Shown here: piece after piece, positions 34,946 to 47,287 of the stretch
Layout of the letters: every line of letters begins with the position of its first letter
How positions within the stretch are numbered: position 1 is the stretch's first letter
Source of the DNA: Hemerocallis citrina
Taxonomy: Eukaryota; Streptophyta; Magnoliopsida; Asparagales; Asphodelaceae
Assembly (NCBI GenBank): GCA_017893485.1
Contig: CM030364.1
Coordinates: 38,087,538-38,151,537 of the forward strand
Direction of reading: 5' to 3'
Length of the DNA: 64,000 bases
Made by a program: the position numbers and the translations under genes
The notes under the pieces: model-generated
Database searches by the model: none
Seen by the model: the letters and a program-made list of their open reading frames with translations, nothing else
What the model was told of the DNA's origin: nothing

Positions 34946-36801
34946 AGTGTCAACAATCACTACATATATCCCCAAAAGAAAACCCTAGATTTGAGAAAAG
35001 TCTAGGGGCGGCGGCTAGGGCTCGCCACCGCCGCCCCCTCGTCCCTCCATCGTCCCTCCCGCTACTCGCACTCCTCCCTTGTGATCCTACGACGGAGATG
35101 CCCCCCTAGCCCCCGAAGTGTATCTTCGCAATCAGCCCTCACCCGTCACTGCACGCCTCCGGCGCCTTGATTCCCCTTCCTCGAGCTCCTCCTTTGGCGC
35201 TACCTAGGATCCACCAATGCCTACAGCCGCCGACGCCTTCCCATCCCTGTCGAGCGATGTGTCCTGCCGTCGAGCCATGCTGTCGAGTCGACGACCAAGC
35301 GTCGATCCGACGACCGTGCGTCAACCTTTAGATCTATGACGATTTGGAGATGGGGGTGAGTTGGTTGGGGTTTGGGTTAGGTTGGGGTTGGATGTCTTTA
35401 CTGGATGTTTGTCCACTCTTGGGGCTCGGATGTTCTTCGCGGTCGCCACCATGTCCACACTCTCGGGGCTAATCACAGCGATCTGTGTCTATGATTTGGT
35501 TTTCGAGGGTTGGTAGTGCGTGCGAAGAAGCCGGGGTTCACCTCTCTCTGCGCTACGCAATGATGAGAGAGTAAGTGAGGATGGCAGTGCCGAAGTGAGA
35601 GATGACAACGGTTTTTTAGTGAGGTATTAATTGTGAGGGGGGTTGGTGGAGCTGTCTGAGTTGGGTTTGACTCGGTGTGAAGATTGCGATGTAGTACGGT
35701 TGTGGGGTTAGGGCCCGAAGACGGGGTCCCCCCATGAGATGTGCTCATTCGTTACTCCTGTGCCCTATGCCTTCTACCGACGCCGACGTCCGTCTCCTTC
35801 AGCGGTGCCAGAACAGTTCCCTCGCCGCCACCACCATGTCCACGCTCTCGGGGCCGATTATGGTGATCTGCAGCCATGATTTGGGCTTCCAGGGTTGGTG
35901 TAGTCGGCGAAGTAGTCGGGGTTTGTGATGATGGCATCACCAAAGATAGTGGCTGGAGTTTATACCCTGTTCTATTGCGGTGTGATCTAGAGGGGTGGGG
36001 GCTGCATTCGGGCTGCTTCACCTGATGATCACAGTCGACGGGGCACCACCACCACTATGCCCTCATAATGGAAGCTGACGCCTAACGCCATCGCACGTTG
36101 TGGAGAGAGGAGAAGGTGATACTTTAATCATCTGGGTCTTGTATTGATTTTCTGATTGAGAGAGTGAGTGAGAGAGTGAGTGAGTGAAGATGTTGCTCCT
36201 CACTCCTCTATGTTAGTGGTGGAAGGTATTTGTGAGAAATCACTGGAGATAGCAAGGGCGTGAGAGAGGCGAAGGTATCATCTTCACCGCTCTCTCCTTG
36301 ACTGCGGTTTTTGGTGGGGGAGTAATAATAGCAAGATTGTGGGAGGATAGAAGGTGTAGACTGAGCTTGGTGATTGTCAAAACTCTGACTACGGGGTTTG
36401 GGCCCAAAGATGCCCCCCCTGCGAGTAGTCTGAGCTCGGCGATTGTTAAAATTCGGCCTGCGGGGCTTGGGCCCAAAGATGGGGTCCCCCAGCAATGCGA
36501 AGGCAGGGATCAGCGGGTGATAAAATCCTGCCAGACTAGTTTCAGATGGGTGTGCATGTGCCATGGAGGCAGTGTACGAAGCTAAACTGACGTACATACA
36601 ATTTTGATAGACCGAGCATGTTTGTCGGCCCACCCTTCAGGGTTGTTGGAGGGATTTGTTGTTTGTACGGGTTATGTTGCTTCATGTATGTTCTATTTTC
36701 TGTCTGTAGGTTGTAACTGGGCCCAATACTCTGGGTTTTTTTCTTTAATTTCTTATTAATGAAATAGGGTGGCCATATTCCACCTTTTCCTTCCAAAAAA
36801 A
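34946..36801 (+). mobile_element. Poly(A)-tailed retroposon without coding region, in intron 2
   Basis: Flanked by AAGCTCATTTGAA (34933-34945) and AAGCTCATTAGAA (36802-36814), 12 of 13 identical. Ends CCTTCC followed by nine A, with AATGAAATA shortly before. GC-rich 5' half (35010-35330) and G/T-rich middle with repeated GGGCCCAAAGATG-like motifs (near 35710, 36400 and 36465). No reverse transcriptase or gene was recognised, so it is either a non-autonomous LINE relative or a processed transcript of an unknown gene. Confidence 0.65.
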
Positions 36802-36876
36802 AAGCTCATTAGAAGATTGAAATCCAAATGGACCTGCAAAAGCTAAGATTAAGATTCAAATGAAATAATTTTGCAG

Positions 36877-37054
36877 CAAAGTCCTTGACCCTAATGGGAC
36901 CGTGAACGTATTGCAATCATGCAAGAAAAATCCAATGCTTAAAAAGGTTGTTCTTACTTCTTCAGTTTCCGCAGTAGCACGACCAGATGTTCCCCCAAAA
37001 GGACTGACAGATGAAACCATATGGAGTTCTGTAGAAGAATGCGAGAAGCTCAAG
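36877..37054 (+). pseudogene. TKPR1-like exon 3
   Basis: Acceptor TTTTGCAG/CAAAG. Encodes KVLDPNGTVNVLQSCKKNP, VVLTSSVSAV (catalytic Ser), ETIWSSVEECEKLK. Donor CAAG/GTGAAG. Its reading frame needs two bases from exon 2, which supplies none. About two codons present in relatives between VLDP and NGT are missing. Confidence 0.85.
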
Positions 37055-37176
37055 GTGAAGCACAAATATCATTTATTCTTAATCATATACATTTTAGCTA
37101 TAGGATACTTTGTGCTTCTAATGTATTTTATGTGGACTTTTACCGATTCTATGTACTTTAGAAGTCTCCTTATTTC

Positions 37177-37442
37177 TGTTAGGTTTTGTGAGAAATTAAC
37201 AATTGGAAATTAGGGTTAATATCTAGATTTAAGTTGCTTGAGATATTCACCCTAGGTATCAAAATTGGAATACCTAGACTGCTATCACAAGCCAGTATTT
37301 ATTCCTAAATACTGATTTGGGTATCGGGTTATAAGCCCACAAACCCGCGTTCTAATATTCAATCAATTGTACGTTCAATACACGTGTTACTCATATGCAC
37401 ATGCAATATTTATATAGAGAGAATATACCAATATATCCAACA
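37177..37442 (-). repeat. 3' LTR of the 6.0-kb Copia
   Basis: 266 bp, TGTTAGG...CCAACA on the plus strand. About 96% identical by eye to the copy at 42925-43190. The LTR-like sequence at 58826 onward is a diverged relative. Confidence 0.93.
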
Positions 37443-38467
37443 ATTTTCTATATTCTCAATATATAAAGTACAAGATTATCTCATCAGTTCAGTATGAAAC
37501 TGACTGGTTGATAGCAGTCCATAAAAAGAAAATCATCATAAAGGTATAGTTTCATAAAAACAAATATAATTATAAATCTGAATATTTCAATCAAGACTAA
37601 ACCAATATAATTAAATAGTTCTAAACCATATCCAATTCAGAATAGTTCACAAAGACTAAACCAATAGATAAAATAAACCATAGTCTCAAAACTAAATAAA
37701 GCAAATAAACTTCAAACCATTTAAAGAGTTTTAAGCTCTAAAATGCAGTCTTAAACTCAAAAGAAGTTCTTATCAAGCAAGTGATCGGCAATAGAAAATC
37801 TTTGCATGCTGCTTCATGATTACTCCTCCATATCGAGCAAGTCATCATCTTCAAAATCGAGATCTAGGATTCCATCTCCATTATCTTTGCTAGCACCTAT
37901 TACTCAACATTACAAATAAGAATTTCATGAGTCATTTCTCTTTGAATTCAAACAAATTGCATAAAAGTATCTAGTTCAAACAAAAGAACTTTGCACAATT
38001 CAAATTGGCTAGCCAGATTTTAACACAAGCATCACAATCAAGTATCTTTAATAAATAAAGTACATGAACTTTTATATTTTCTACACAAGAACCATACTAT
38101 GTTTCATATTGGAATGAAAATTTTGGCATTTCAATCATGGTGTAACATTGAATCATCAAAATTAGAATGAAACATGTATCCATAAAAGACATATCATCAA
38201 AATTGGAATGATATTTAAGATAATTTAATCATCGGAAACACATTGACAAATTTTCATGTTTTGTATTTGAATAATATGATTATTCTAAGAAAATTCTATA
38301 GATATATAATACCATCAAAATTGGAATGACATTATATATTTGTGGAATTTATGTGGAATCATCAAGATTATCTAAAATACGTTAACTGCCAAATTGATGC
38401 TTAAGTTTGAACTTCTCTATGGCTGTTATGAGTTCTAATTATCAAAATAACTAGGGTGTTAAGGTCT
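37443..38467 (-). other. Non-coding region between Copia pol and 3' LTR
   Basis: About 1 kb of AT-rich DNA without ORFs, unusually long for a copia element. Contains recurring ATCAAAATTGGAATGA motifs (near 38110, 38200 and 38315). A similar region occurs at 59090-60120 in the related decayed element. Confidence 0.6.
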
Positions 38468-39858
38468 TCATGGCTTAATGGCTCTTAACCCTATTTTCTC
38501 CACAGTTTTGACAGTTAGACCTATTTGTAATCCCTTAGTAAGGGCATCAGCCACATTCTGTTTTGATCTCACATCAATGAGGATAATAATTTCTTGCTTA
38601 ATGAGATAGTTCAACTTTGCCTGTTTAAGACCGACAGTTCTTCTCTTACCATTGTAAAGAGAATTAGTTGCTACAGTTTTTGTAGCTTGGTTGTCGCAAA
38701 ACAAGCTAAGAGTGGTTACTTTAAACCTTCTCAATGAAATATCTAGCAACAGATCTCTCATCCATTCTGCTTCTTCACCAGCACAAGATAGCGCAAAGAA
38801 TTCAGACTCCATAGATGAGAATGCAATGCCTAGTTGCCTTTTAGATTTCCATGACACTGCTGCTTCTCCTAGTGTAAACACATAACCACTAGTGGATCGA
38901 CTTTCACCAAGTTCTGTGCAGCACGATGCATCAGAATATCCTTCCAAAACTGAAGGATGTCCAGAGTAGCACAAAGCTAACTCTTGAGTACCACATAGGT
39001 AACCCATTAGCCTCTCAAGGGTATTCCAATGTGACTTACCGAGATTACTAGTGAATCTGCTAAGCATGCCTACCGCAAAAGCTATGTCTGGTCTAGTGCA
39101 GATCATTGCATACATGAGACTTCCAATTAGTTTGGAATAATCCAACTGTCTCACTGTTGCACCATCGTTAGGTGTCAACTTATTGTTATAATCATAAGGT
39201 GTTTCAAACCTTTTGCAATCACTGTATCCCCACTTTTGTAACACATTATTGATATAGTGAGATTGACTAAGGAATATACCTTGCCTACCAAAACTCACTC
39301 TCATACCTAGTATAGTATCCACAACACCTAGATCCTTCATGCTGAGTTCTTTGGATAACATTGTATTAAGTTCAACTACAGTTGAGAGTCGCTTCCAACA
39401 ACAAGTATGTCATCAACATACAAGCAAATTATAGCAATTTTATTTGATAGATCACGAAAATAAAGGTATTTATTAGAATTACTAGATTCAAAACCGAAGC
39501 TCTTTATTGTTGTATCAAATTTTTCATGCCATAGTTTTGGTGTTTGTTTTAATCCATACAAAGATTTTACCAATTTGCAAACTTTGTTCTCTAAACCTTT
39601 AAGTACAAAATCTTCAGGTTGATTCATATAGATTTCTTCATTAAGATCTCCATTTAGGAAAACAGTCTTAACATCCATTTGGTGAATAACAAAATTTTCA
39701 ATGGATGCAAGGACAAGAGAAATCCTTATTGTAGCAATATGACAAACAGGTGAGTAAACATCAAAATAGTCTACCCCACTTTGTTGAGTATAACCTTTAG
39801 CTACTAGTCGTGCTTTATACTTTTCTACAGACCCATCCAAATTAAGTTTCTTCTTCAA
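38468..39858 (-). pseudogene. Copia reverse transcriptase and RNase H
   Basis: 39858-39376 encodes YKARLVAKGYTQQSGVDYFD, HQMDVKTVFLNGDL, KSLYGLKQTPKLWHEKF and YVDDILVVGSD. After a break, 39361-38468 (297 aa) gives KDLGVVDTILGMRV, RPDIAFAVGMLSRF, SRSTSGYVFTLGEAAVSWKS and the RNase H blocks SSMESEFFALS and FCDNQATKTVA. An in-frame interruption near 39362-39375 separates the pieces. Confidence 0.92.
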
Positions 39859-40151
39859 AATCTACTTGTTTCCTATGGTTTTAGCCCCTTTTGGCAGATC
39901 AACTAATTTCCAAGTTTTATTTTGTAATAAAATATCAATTTCATCATCAATAGTCTCTTTCCAAAGTAAACCAACCCTAGACCGAAGGGCTTCCTTCACA
40001 CTAGGTGGATCAGCCAACAGTGCATACGTTACAAAATCATCACCATAGGTTCTAGGTGTCTTATCTCTGGTGGAGGTTCTTCTTGGCTCAATTTCATTTG
40101 TAATTTCAGTGCCAGTTATGCTAGGTCTAGATTCTGTTTGTAAATCATTGA

Positions 40152-41073
40152 CTAAACTGTGTGGCCAGATAGTGTTATGCCTTTGTCTTTGATGAACACA
40201 TCTTCAAAGAATTCTGCATCTCTAGATTCAATTATCTTATTGAGAAATATGTCATAAAATCTGTATACCGTACTATCAACTGCATTTCCTAGATACACAC
40301 ATGTATTTGTACGAGGTCCTACTTTAGGCCTTCTAGGGTCTGGTATTCTAACAAAAGCAATATAACCCCATGTTTTTACTTTATCAAAACTCGGTGTGTG
40401 TTTATGCCATAACTCATACGGTGTTTCAGACAGTTTAGAGTGTGGTAACATATTAAGAATATTATTAGCAGTCAATGCAACCTCTCCCCAAAAGCTCGAA
40501 GGCAAACCAGCAGTTAATAACATAGAATTCAACATTATCGTGAGTGTTCGATTCTTTCTTTTGGCTATACCGTTTGACTGTGGTGAGTAGGGTGCTGTTG
40601 TTTCAGAGATAATGCCATGTGAAGTGCAAAATTCTTTAAAACCCATTGATACATATTCCTCACCTCTATCAGATCTGAACCTTTTTATTTTAGCTAGCAT
40701 TTAACTAATTTTCGACACGGTCTTTAAATCCTTTGAATTTATTAAGTGCTTCATCCTTTGTTTTTAACAGATAAATATGACAAAATCTAGAATAATCATC
40801 TATAAAAGTGATTAAATACTTATGACCTCCTTGCGTCACAAAATTTTTAAAGTCGCATATGTCAGAATGAATTAGTTCAGGAAGTTGTATACTCCTAGAA
40901 ACAGAACTAAAGGGTTTTCTAGTGATCTTTGTCTGAGCACACACTTCACATTTTTCATATCTTAAGGATGGGCAGATTAAAGTTTTTAGCAACAACAAGT
41001 AATTTAATATAGTTAACATGTTCCAATCGGTTGTGCCAAGTATAAAGGCTACACAGTTTTGAGCTAACAGCAT
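40152..41073 (-). pseudogene. Copia integrase, catalytic Glu replaced
   Basis: Two frames: 41073-40705 has the CEVCAQTKITRKPF end of the zinc finger and the first Asp in HSDICDF. 40700-40152 has RFRSDRGEEY (second Asp) and NGIAKRKNRTL, where Lys stands in place of the catalytic Glu of the usual NGxAERKNRT block. A stop lies between the frames. The enzyme would be dead even without frame breaks. Confidence 0.88.
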
Positions 41074-42319
41074 TAATCACTTCATTTGCTAAACTAAGTT
41101 TATACATGCCATTAACTAAGTAAGCACAACCAAAGTAGTATGAGTTAACAGATAAAATAGCTCTACCACTTATCATAGAAACTACCATGCCAGCATTATT
41201 CAGTAAGCTAATAGAAATTAAATTCTTTGCTAAAGCAGGAACAAATTTAACATTGCACAAAATTAAATTTTTACCTAAAGAAAGACTGAGATTTGCAGTT
41301 CCAACCTCGAGCACCTTGACTGATTCTTCATTCGCCATAGAGACAGATTTGTTTGCATCTTTGAGATTAGTTAGCAGGTTCTTATTGTTGCAAGCATGGC
41401 ATGTAGCCCCCGAGTCCAACAACCAACTAGTAGAGGCACTGACCTTATCGTCACCAACAACACACATAAAGTTGGTGGGTTCAGTGTTGCCTTCTAATAA
41501 GTTCACTGTTTCATTGTTAGGTTGTTCTTTTTTGGGTAGGTTACATTCAGTAGCATGGTGACCCCACTTTCTACAGTTGTAGCACTTCCCTTTCTTTTTA
41601 ACAATCTTTTTAGTAGCTTCCAACTTGGACGGTTCATCCTTAACATTATTAAGCTTGTTCTTCTTAAACTTAGGAACATATTTGGTATTGGTTAGCACAT
41701 TAGCATGAGAAAGTTGTTTCTTAGCCAACTCCAAATTGATCATAGTTCTTGTCTCATCCTCTACTTTAATACATCGTTTGAGTTGTGCAAGCTTAATTTG
41801 TTCTGGTAGTCTATACATTTCAGTCTTAAATGTAAGCCATGATGCAGGTAATTTAAAGATTATTGCTCTAGTAAGAAAAACATCACACACAATGATATCT
41901 TCAGTTTTCAATTTAGATACTAAGTTTTCAAGATCAGTTACCTGAGGGAGAATGGCTTTCTCCTCTCTAATTTCAAAACTCATGAACTTATCAACCAAGT
42001 GAGTCTTGGAGACCTTCTCCTCCTTTTTGAATTCATCCAGCAGATTATCCCATATCTCCTTATCTGTTCCATACTTCATGTAAACATCTGCTAACCGATC
42101 TGAAATACGGTTTAACAGAAACTCCCTACACAAGTTCTCATCTCTGATCCAAGTGGCATCATCCATATCTTCAGTACACTCATCATAAGTCATTTGACAG
42201 GTATAGAAAATCTTCATGAATTTCATTCCATACTGTGCTTTCCTCTTCGAGCTACTGAATTCAGAACTACTAAATGCCTCTAGCTTAGGAACCTCATACG
42301 GTCGATCATGTTTTTCCAT
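40955..42319 (-). CDS. Copia gag and protease
   Basis: A 454-aa open frame. The N-terminal half is the copia-type gag (IWDNLLDEFKKEEKVSKTHL and related capsid-like helices). A CCHC zinc knuckle CYNCRKWGHHATEC sits near residues 245-260. The aspartic protease core WLLDSGATCHAC follows (about residue 300). It ends with the integrase HHCC start (WHNRLEHVNY). It forms the capsid precursor of the element. The frame is intact although the rest of pol is not. Confidence 0.9.
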   Translation of the reverse strand: MEKHDRPYEVPKLEAFSSSEFSSSKRKAQYGMKFMKIFYTCQMTYDECTEDMDDATWIRDENLCREFLLNRISDRLADVYMKYGTDKEIWDNLLDEFKKEEKVSKTHLVDKFMSFEIREEKAILPQVTDLENLVSKLKTEDIIVCDVFLTRAIIFKLPASWLTFKTEMYRLPEQIKLAQLKRCIKVEDETRTMINLELAKKQLSHANVLTNTKYVPKFKKNKLNNVKDEPSKLEATKKIVKKKGKCYNCRKWGHHATECNLPKKEQPNNETVNLLEGNTEPTNFMCVVGDDKVSASTSWLLDSGATCHACNNKNLLTNLKDANKSVSMANEESVKVLEVGTANLSLSLGKNLILCNVKFVPALAKNLISISLLNNAGMVVSMISGRAILSVNSYYFGCAYLVNGMYKLSLANEVINAVSSKLCSLYTWHNRLEHVNYIKLLVVAKNFNLPILKI

Positions 42320-42479
42320 CTTAAGGAATAAACGACGAGTTCCTAAAGTTTGAGAGTATGTTCTGAATTATTACTACATAAATAATTTAGATAAAGAAGA
42401 GGATTTATCTGTAAATCTGCCAACTAATAACAGAATAAATAGATTAGATAAATTGCACGAAACTAAAAGTTAGATGAGT

Positions 42480-42850
42480 ACCCAAATCTGATGAAGAACA
42501 CAGTGGATTGATTTCGGGTCTGCTGTGAGTTCGGGTTCGGATCTATACAACAAAGAGGAACATGAGGAAGAAAACGACAGAGCACGGCATCTGAGGGAGG
42601 GCGGCGTTGCCGATCAGTGACCACGGCGTCTGAGGGAGGGCGGCGAGGGTGCCGTAGTTGACGTCACACGTGGTCGGGGGGTTCGGATCGACTCTTGACG
42701 ACGCCTCGACTGAAGGTCGATGACCTCGCACGAAGGTGGACGACGACTGATGGCGAACGGCAGTGGGAGAGACGACGCCGACCACGATGGCGGCGTTAGC
42801 GATCGTCGGTGACGTCGGCTTTGACTGGATCCAGAGAGGGTTTCGCCGAG
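42480..42850 (-). other. GC-rich leader of the 6.0-kb Copia
   Basis: Between the 5' LTR and gag. Purine/GC-rich and Arg/Pro-coding in all frames, no gene recognised. Confidence 0.5.
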
Positions 42851-42924
42851 AACGACGGGATCAAACAGAGCTCCCTTTTCCCCTCTTAATTAATATCACA
42901 AATTAATTAATAATATCTCAAGAT

Positions 42925-43190
42925 TGTTAGGTTTTGTGAGAAATTAACAATTGGGAATTAGGGTTAATATCTAGATTTAAGTTGCTTGAGATATTCACCC
43001 TATGTATCAAAATTAGAATACCTAGACTGCTATTACAAGCCAGTATTTATTCCTAAATACTGGTTTGGGTATCGGGTTATAAGCCCACAAACCCGCGTTC
43101 CAATATCCAATTAATTGTACGTTCAATACACGTGTTACTCATATACACATGTAATATTTATATAGAGAGAATATACCAATATATCCAACA
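42925..43190 (-). repeat. 5' LTR of the 6.0-kb Copia
   Basis: 266 bp, followed on the plus side by target duplication ATTTC and then, after 9 bp, exon 4 of the TKPR1-like pseudogene. Confidence 0.93.
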
Positions 43191-43204
43191 ATTTCTGTAT
43201 AAAG

Positions 43205-43367
43205 TTATGGTACCCCATGGCTAAAGCAAAAATGGAGAAAACAACATGGGACTTTGCGAAGGAGAATAGCATCAACCTTGTGACAGTCATCCCATCATTC
43301 ATTACAGGCCCAAGTTTACCTTGCAATTTGCATACAACTTGTTCACATCATCTTACCCTACTGAAAG
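43205..43367 (+). pseudogene. TKPR1-like exon 4
   Basis: Encodes LWYPMAKAKMEKTTWDFAKE, with the catalytic Tyr and Lys (YPMAK), then INLVTVIPSFITGPSLP and HLTLLKG. Donor GAAAG/GTTATC, phase 1. The acceptor is TATAAAG/TTATGG with the Copia LTR only 14 bp upstream. Confidence 0.85.
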
Positions 43368-43553
43368 GTTATCAGAATATGCTAATCAATTAAATTTACA
43401 CGTAAATCACATAATTGAAATTTGCATAAAGTTAAAGGGTAAATAAGTGGTTTGAACAAAACCTATTTCAACTTCGGAAACTTTTCCTTCATTTTTCTGA
43501 ATGTAGTAATTCAGCAAAATAAATTGTAAGTTAAAAACACATTTCATAAGCAG

Positions 43554-43745
43554 GAGACACTGAGATATTCTCGAAGCGTGGAAGGATGGGATATGTACAC
43601 ATTGATGATGTTGCTCGATGTCACATTCTAGCCTACGAAGATGATACTGCTGAAGGCAGGTATATCTGCAGCTCCACTGTACTTGAAATCCCTGAAATCA
43701 CAGCCCTTTTGCAAAATGCTATCCATTGTTTCCCATCCCCACAAG
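43554..43745 (+). pseudogene. TKPR1-like exon 5, one-base deletion
   Basis: Acceptor AAGCAG/GAGAC. Encodes DTEIFSKRGRMGYVHIDDVA, RYICSSTVLEIPEI. After LLQN (43717) the family match YPLFPIPTR continues in the next frame, showing loss of one base near 43718. Donor ACAAG/GTTCGC. Confidence 0.85.
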
Positions 43746-43769
43746 GTTCGCAATAAATCCATAAAAAAT

Positions 43770-44293
<524 letters not shown>

Positions 44294-44432
44294 TAGGTAT
44301 GCCCGTGGGACGTGCCTATGGCACGTATTCGGGACTGCATGTAAATTTAGTTAGATTTATTTGATTGGGTGAACTGCATATAAATTTCTAAAAAAATTAA
44401 AACATTTTAACGAATAAGTGGGTGTAAACAAA

Positions 44433-44464
44433 AAAGGTGGGTGTAAACAAATACACCCACCTTT
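44433..44464. repeat. Perfect 13-bp stem-loop
   Basis: AAAGGTGGGTGTA and TACACCCACCTTT are separated by AACAAA. A further direct copy of GTGGGTGTAAACAAA lies just upstream (about 44418). Confidence 0.8.
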
Positions 44465-44687
44465 CTAATACAATCAACTACTCTATACAGGCCTCCTCTA
44501 AAATTATATTGTTTCCTAATAGTTTTCTAATACGACGTCTTTAAAATGTTTCATACGGTACGTTATCGCGACGTCTTAACTTTCTTTAAAATGTTTAGTA
44601 AATATTTCGACAGTATTATTTAAAATTTTATAGGTAGGATTGTAGTAAATATTTCGATAGAATCTCTTATGAAATATTATTCCTTTG

Positions 44688-45360
44688 AGAGCAATTCCTT
44701 AACATCATAGACAGTCAAATTGAATCCTCCCTAGCCCAATCCAAGCCACATTACACAGACATAATATATATTAGGCTCTGGGAAAAAAAAAACTTCATAT
44801 GACTAAAGATATAGTTTGGAATCATAATAGATTTTAGGAAATTTTCTGAAAATTTTGACAAAACCTCCCTTAAAATATTAGCCATTTTACAGCAATTCCT
44901 TATGGATTTCTGCTCACAATTAAAAATTTATCATCACAGTCAAGAAATATAAATCCTCCCCAGGCCAATCCAAGCAACATCACACAGACATTATATATAT
45001 AAAGCTCTGGGAAGAAAAAATCTTCATATGACTAAGATACAAAATAAAAACCAAGATATCATTTGAAAACATAATAGATTTTAGAAAATTTAGTAAAAAT
45101 TTTGACAGAACCTCCCCTAAAATATTAGCCCTTTTACAGAAATTCCTTACGGAATTCTGCTAACAATTAGATATATGACATCACAGGCAATAAATATCAA
45201 TCCTCCCCAGGCTCAACCGAGCAACATCACACAGGCATCATATATATAAGGCTCTGGGGGAAAAAATCAGAATATAATGCAAGATACAAAATAAAAACCA
45301 AAAATTTGTTTGAAAATATAATGAATTTTTTGAAAAACCTTCGAAAAACCTTTAAAAAAC
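44688..45360. repeat. Three tandem ~230-bp repeats in intron 5
   Basis: Units at about 44688-44890, 44891-45138 and 45139-45360 share GCAATTCCTTA, CAATCCTCCC(C/T)AG, CATCACACAGRCAT, AGGCTCTGGG and AAAATATTAGCC in the same order. Non-coding. Beyond them, to 46390, the intron is AT-rich with no gene. Confidence 0.8.
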
Positions 45361-46790
45361 CAAACACAGAACCCAATACTCTACAGAATTGCGGGCACGG
45401 GTATTAACATAACTATATTATATCATCATTATATACAGTTACTTACATCATCTCCCAAAATGCTAAATATTACAATTATTACAACTATTACATCCTCCAC
45501 CATACTAAACACCAACCAACTGAATGAAAAAAGAAATTACATGGTTGTAGGAGAACACAATGGTTGAAGTCTTCAAAAACAGGACCAAACAGTAAGCCTA
45601 AAAAAACAGTTAGAGTTTTGAATCAAATAGTAAGAGTTTACAATAAACAATTAAAACAATAGTAATAGTTTTGAAACCATTACCTTTCAAACAGAACAAT
45701 GGCTTCAACCAAACATGTTCCTCATCACCCTACAAAAAGTTAAACTGTCAATATGTACATGACGGTTTTGAGTGTGGACGACAATCTGGGAAAAAAAGAA
45801 GAAACATTAAATTAGCAGCAATTAACGGTTAACATATGGTGTAGTTGTAGTAAATATAAATTTACCTTATAGCAACCCCAATTCATCAATGTAGTTGCAT
45901 TTATAAATTTGAGGTCCATGTCAGCTGCTTCCCAGTTCTATTAAAGTTCAAAAGTAAAACAACAATGAAAATAAGTTTTAGTAAGGTAAATCTATCATAT
46001 ATAAATGGATTTTTTTTATTTTGTCGTCTTGTTTCATTAAGGAAAAAATAATAAGTTAATAGACGATCCTCTTTCTATTTTTTTCTTCTTATATATGGTG
46101 TCAATATTTCATTACTGATAAGTTAATTGATTTGAAGAGTTTGCTGGCTCATTATTGATTTAATGTTTGCCATCAAATAATAGAAAGGGTGATACTTGTT
46201 TTTGCTAAAATAATTGTTTGTTATTGCAACTCCAATTGCTATATAGTTGAAAATTTAGCATCGTCTTGTAGAAAAATAAAGAGAGATTCAATATATATAT
46301 GCTTGTGTTTAAGATAACCATAGTTATATTTAATATCCATCTCTATGAAATAAGTAAAGAAGTTAATCTGTTACAGATTTAAACATATGAGTAGTGTAAC
46401 TGTGAAGTGTGAATTGAAAAAAAGATGATCACACTAAAGGCTTGATAGTGTAACTGTGAAGTGTGAATTGATAAACAGATGATCACTCTAAAGGCCCGAT
46501 AAGATACTAATTGTCATTCATATTTGAAGAATTTGTTTAATAACTACTAATGTATATACTTTTCTTTTACGATCATTGTTATACATCATCTCCCAAAATA
46601 ATAACTGTTAAGATCATTGTTGCCATGCATACTGAAATATATAGTTAATAAGATTATCTATATACTTAAGAGGACACAACTTTATAAAACGTGGGCCAGA
46701 TCTAGTTAGTGGGTTTAAACTAAACCACTAAAAAATTACAGCCCAAACTCACATCAACTATCATAAAATTCATACAGTTGACTAAATTAA
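45361..46790. other. AT-rich intron sequence with a 54-bp tandem duplication
   Basis: No gene recognised. Near 46393-46500 a 54-bp unit (AGTGTAACTGTGAAGTGTG...) occurs twice in tandem with few differences. Confidence 0.4.
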
Positions 46791-47287
46791 TTGTACCATT
46801 ATCTCTATCCTTGCTCAACCCCATCGCTAAATCTCTGCCTTTCTCTCTCAGGCCTGCTTCACATATCACTTTCTTTGTTCTTGTAATTTCCTTTTAAACC
46901 TCCAACAGCACCAGCATATGGTTCTCTAATTTCCATGAAGCTCATCACCACTGAGCAACCTCTATCAGTCCTCTCTCCACCTCCAATCAATAAGTTCTCT
47001 TCAACCTTCATTAATCATCCTTTTCAGCTTGATAATGTAGTTGGAATTTTGTGGTTATTTTGGATCTCTTGATAATGTAGTTTGCAACTGCAACTTCTGA
47101 AACATAATTCTTAAATGCATTATTTATGTTGACATTGTTGGCAAAGGTGTAGAGTAAGAAATACTTAATCCGATCCACAGTCTGAGAATTAATCAAATTA
47201 TACTATATCTTGGAACTCAGGTGAAAAAGTTTTGTGGTTATCGTTTGCTTCTCATACTGACACTTCAATTATGCTTTTCTTCTTCAG

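Larger units (their letters stand above)
37177..43190 (-). mobile_element. Ty1/copia LTR retrotransposon, 6.0 kb, in intron 3 of TKPR1-like
   Basis: LTRs of 266 bp at 37177-37442 and 42925-43190 differ at about 10 positions. Target duplication ATTTC at 37172-37176 and 43191-43195. On the minus strand gag, protease, integrase, RT and RNase H follow in copia order. No clear primer-binding site of the tRNA-Met type follows the 5' LTR. It lies 14 bp before the acceptor of exon 4; without it the intron would be about 130 bp. Confidence 0.95.

Noticed and set aside
35473..36796. Several ORFs in the intron-2 retroposon
   Set aside because: Short, overlapping in both strands, compositionally biased and without recognisable domains.
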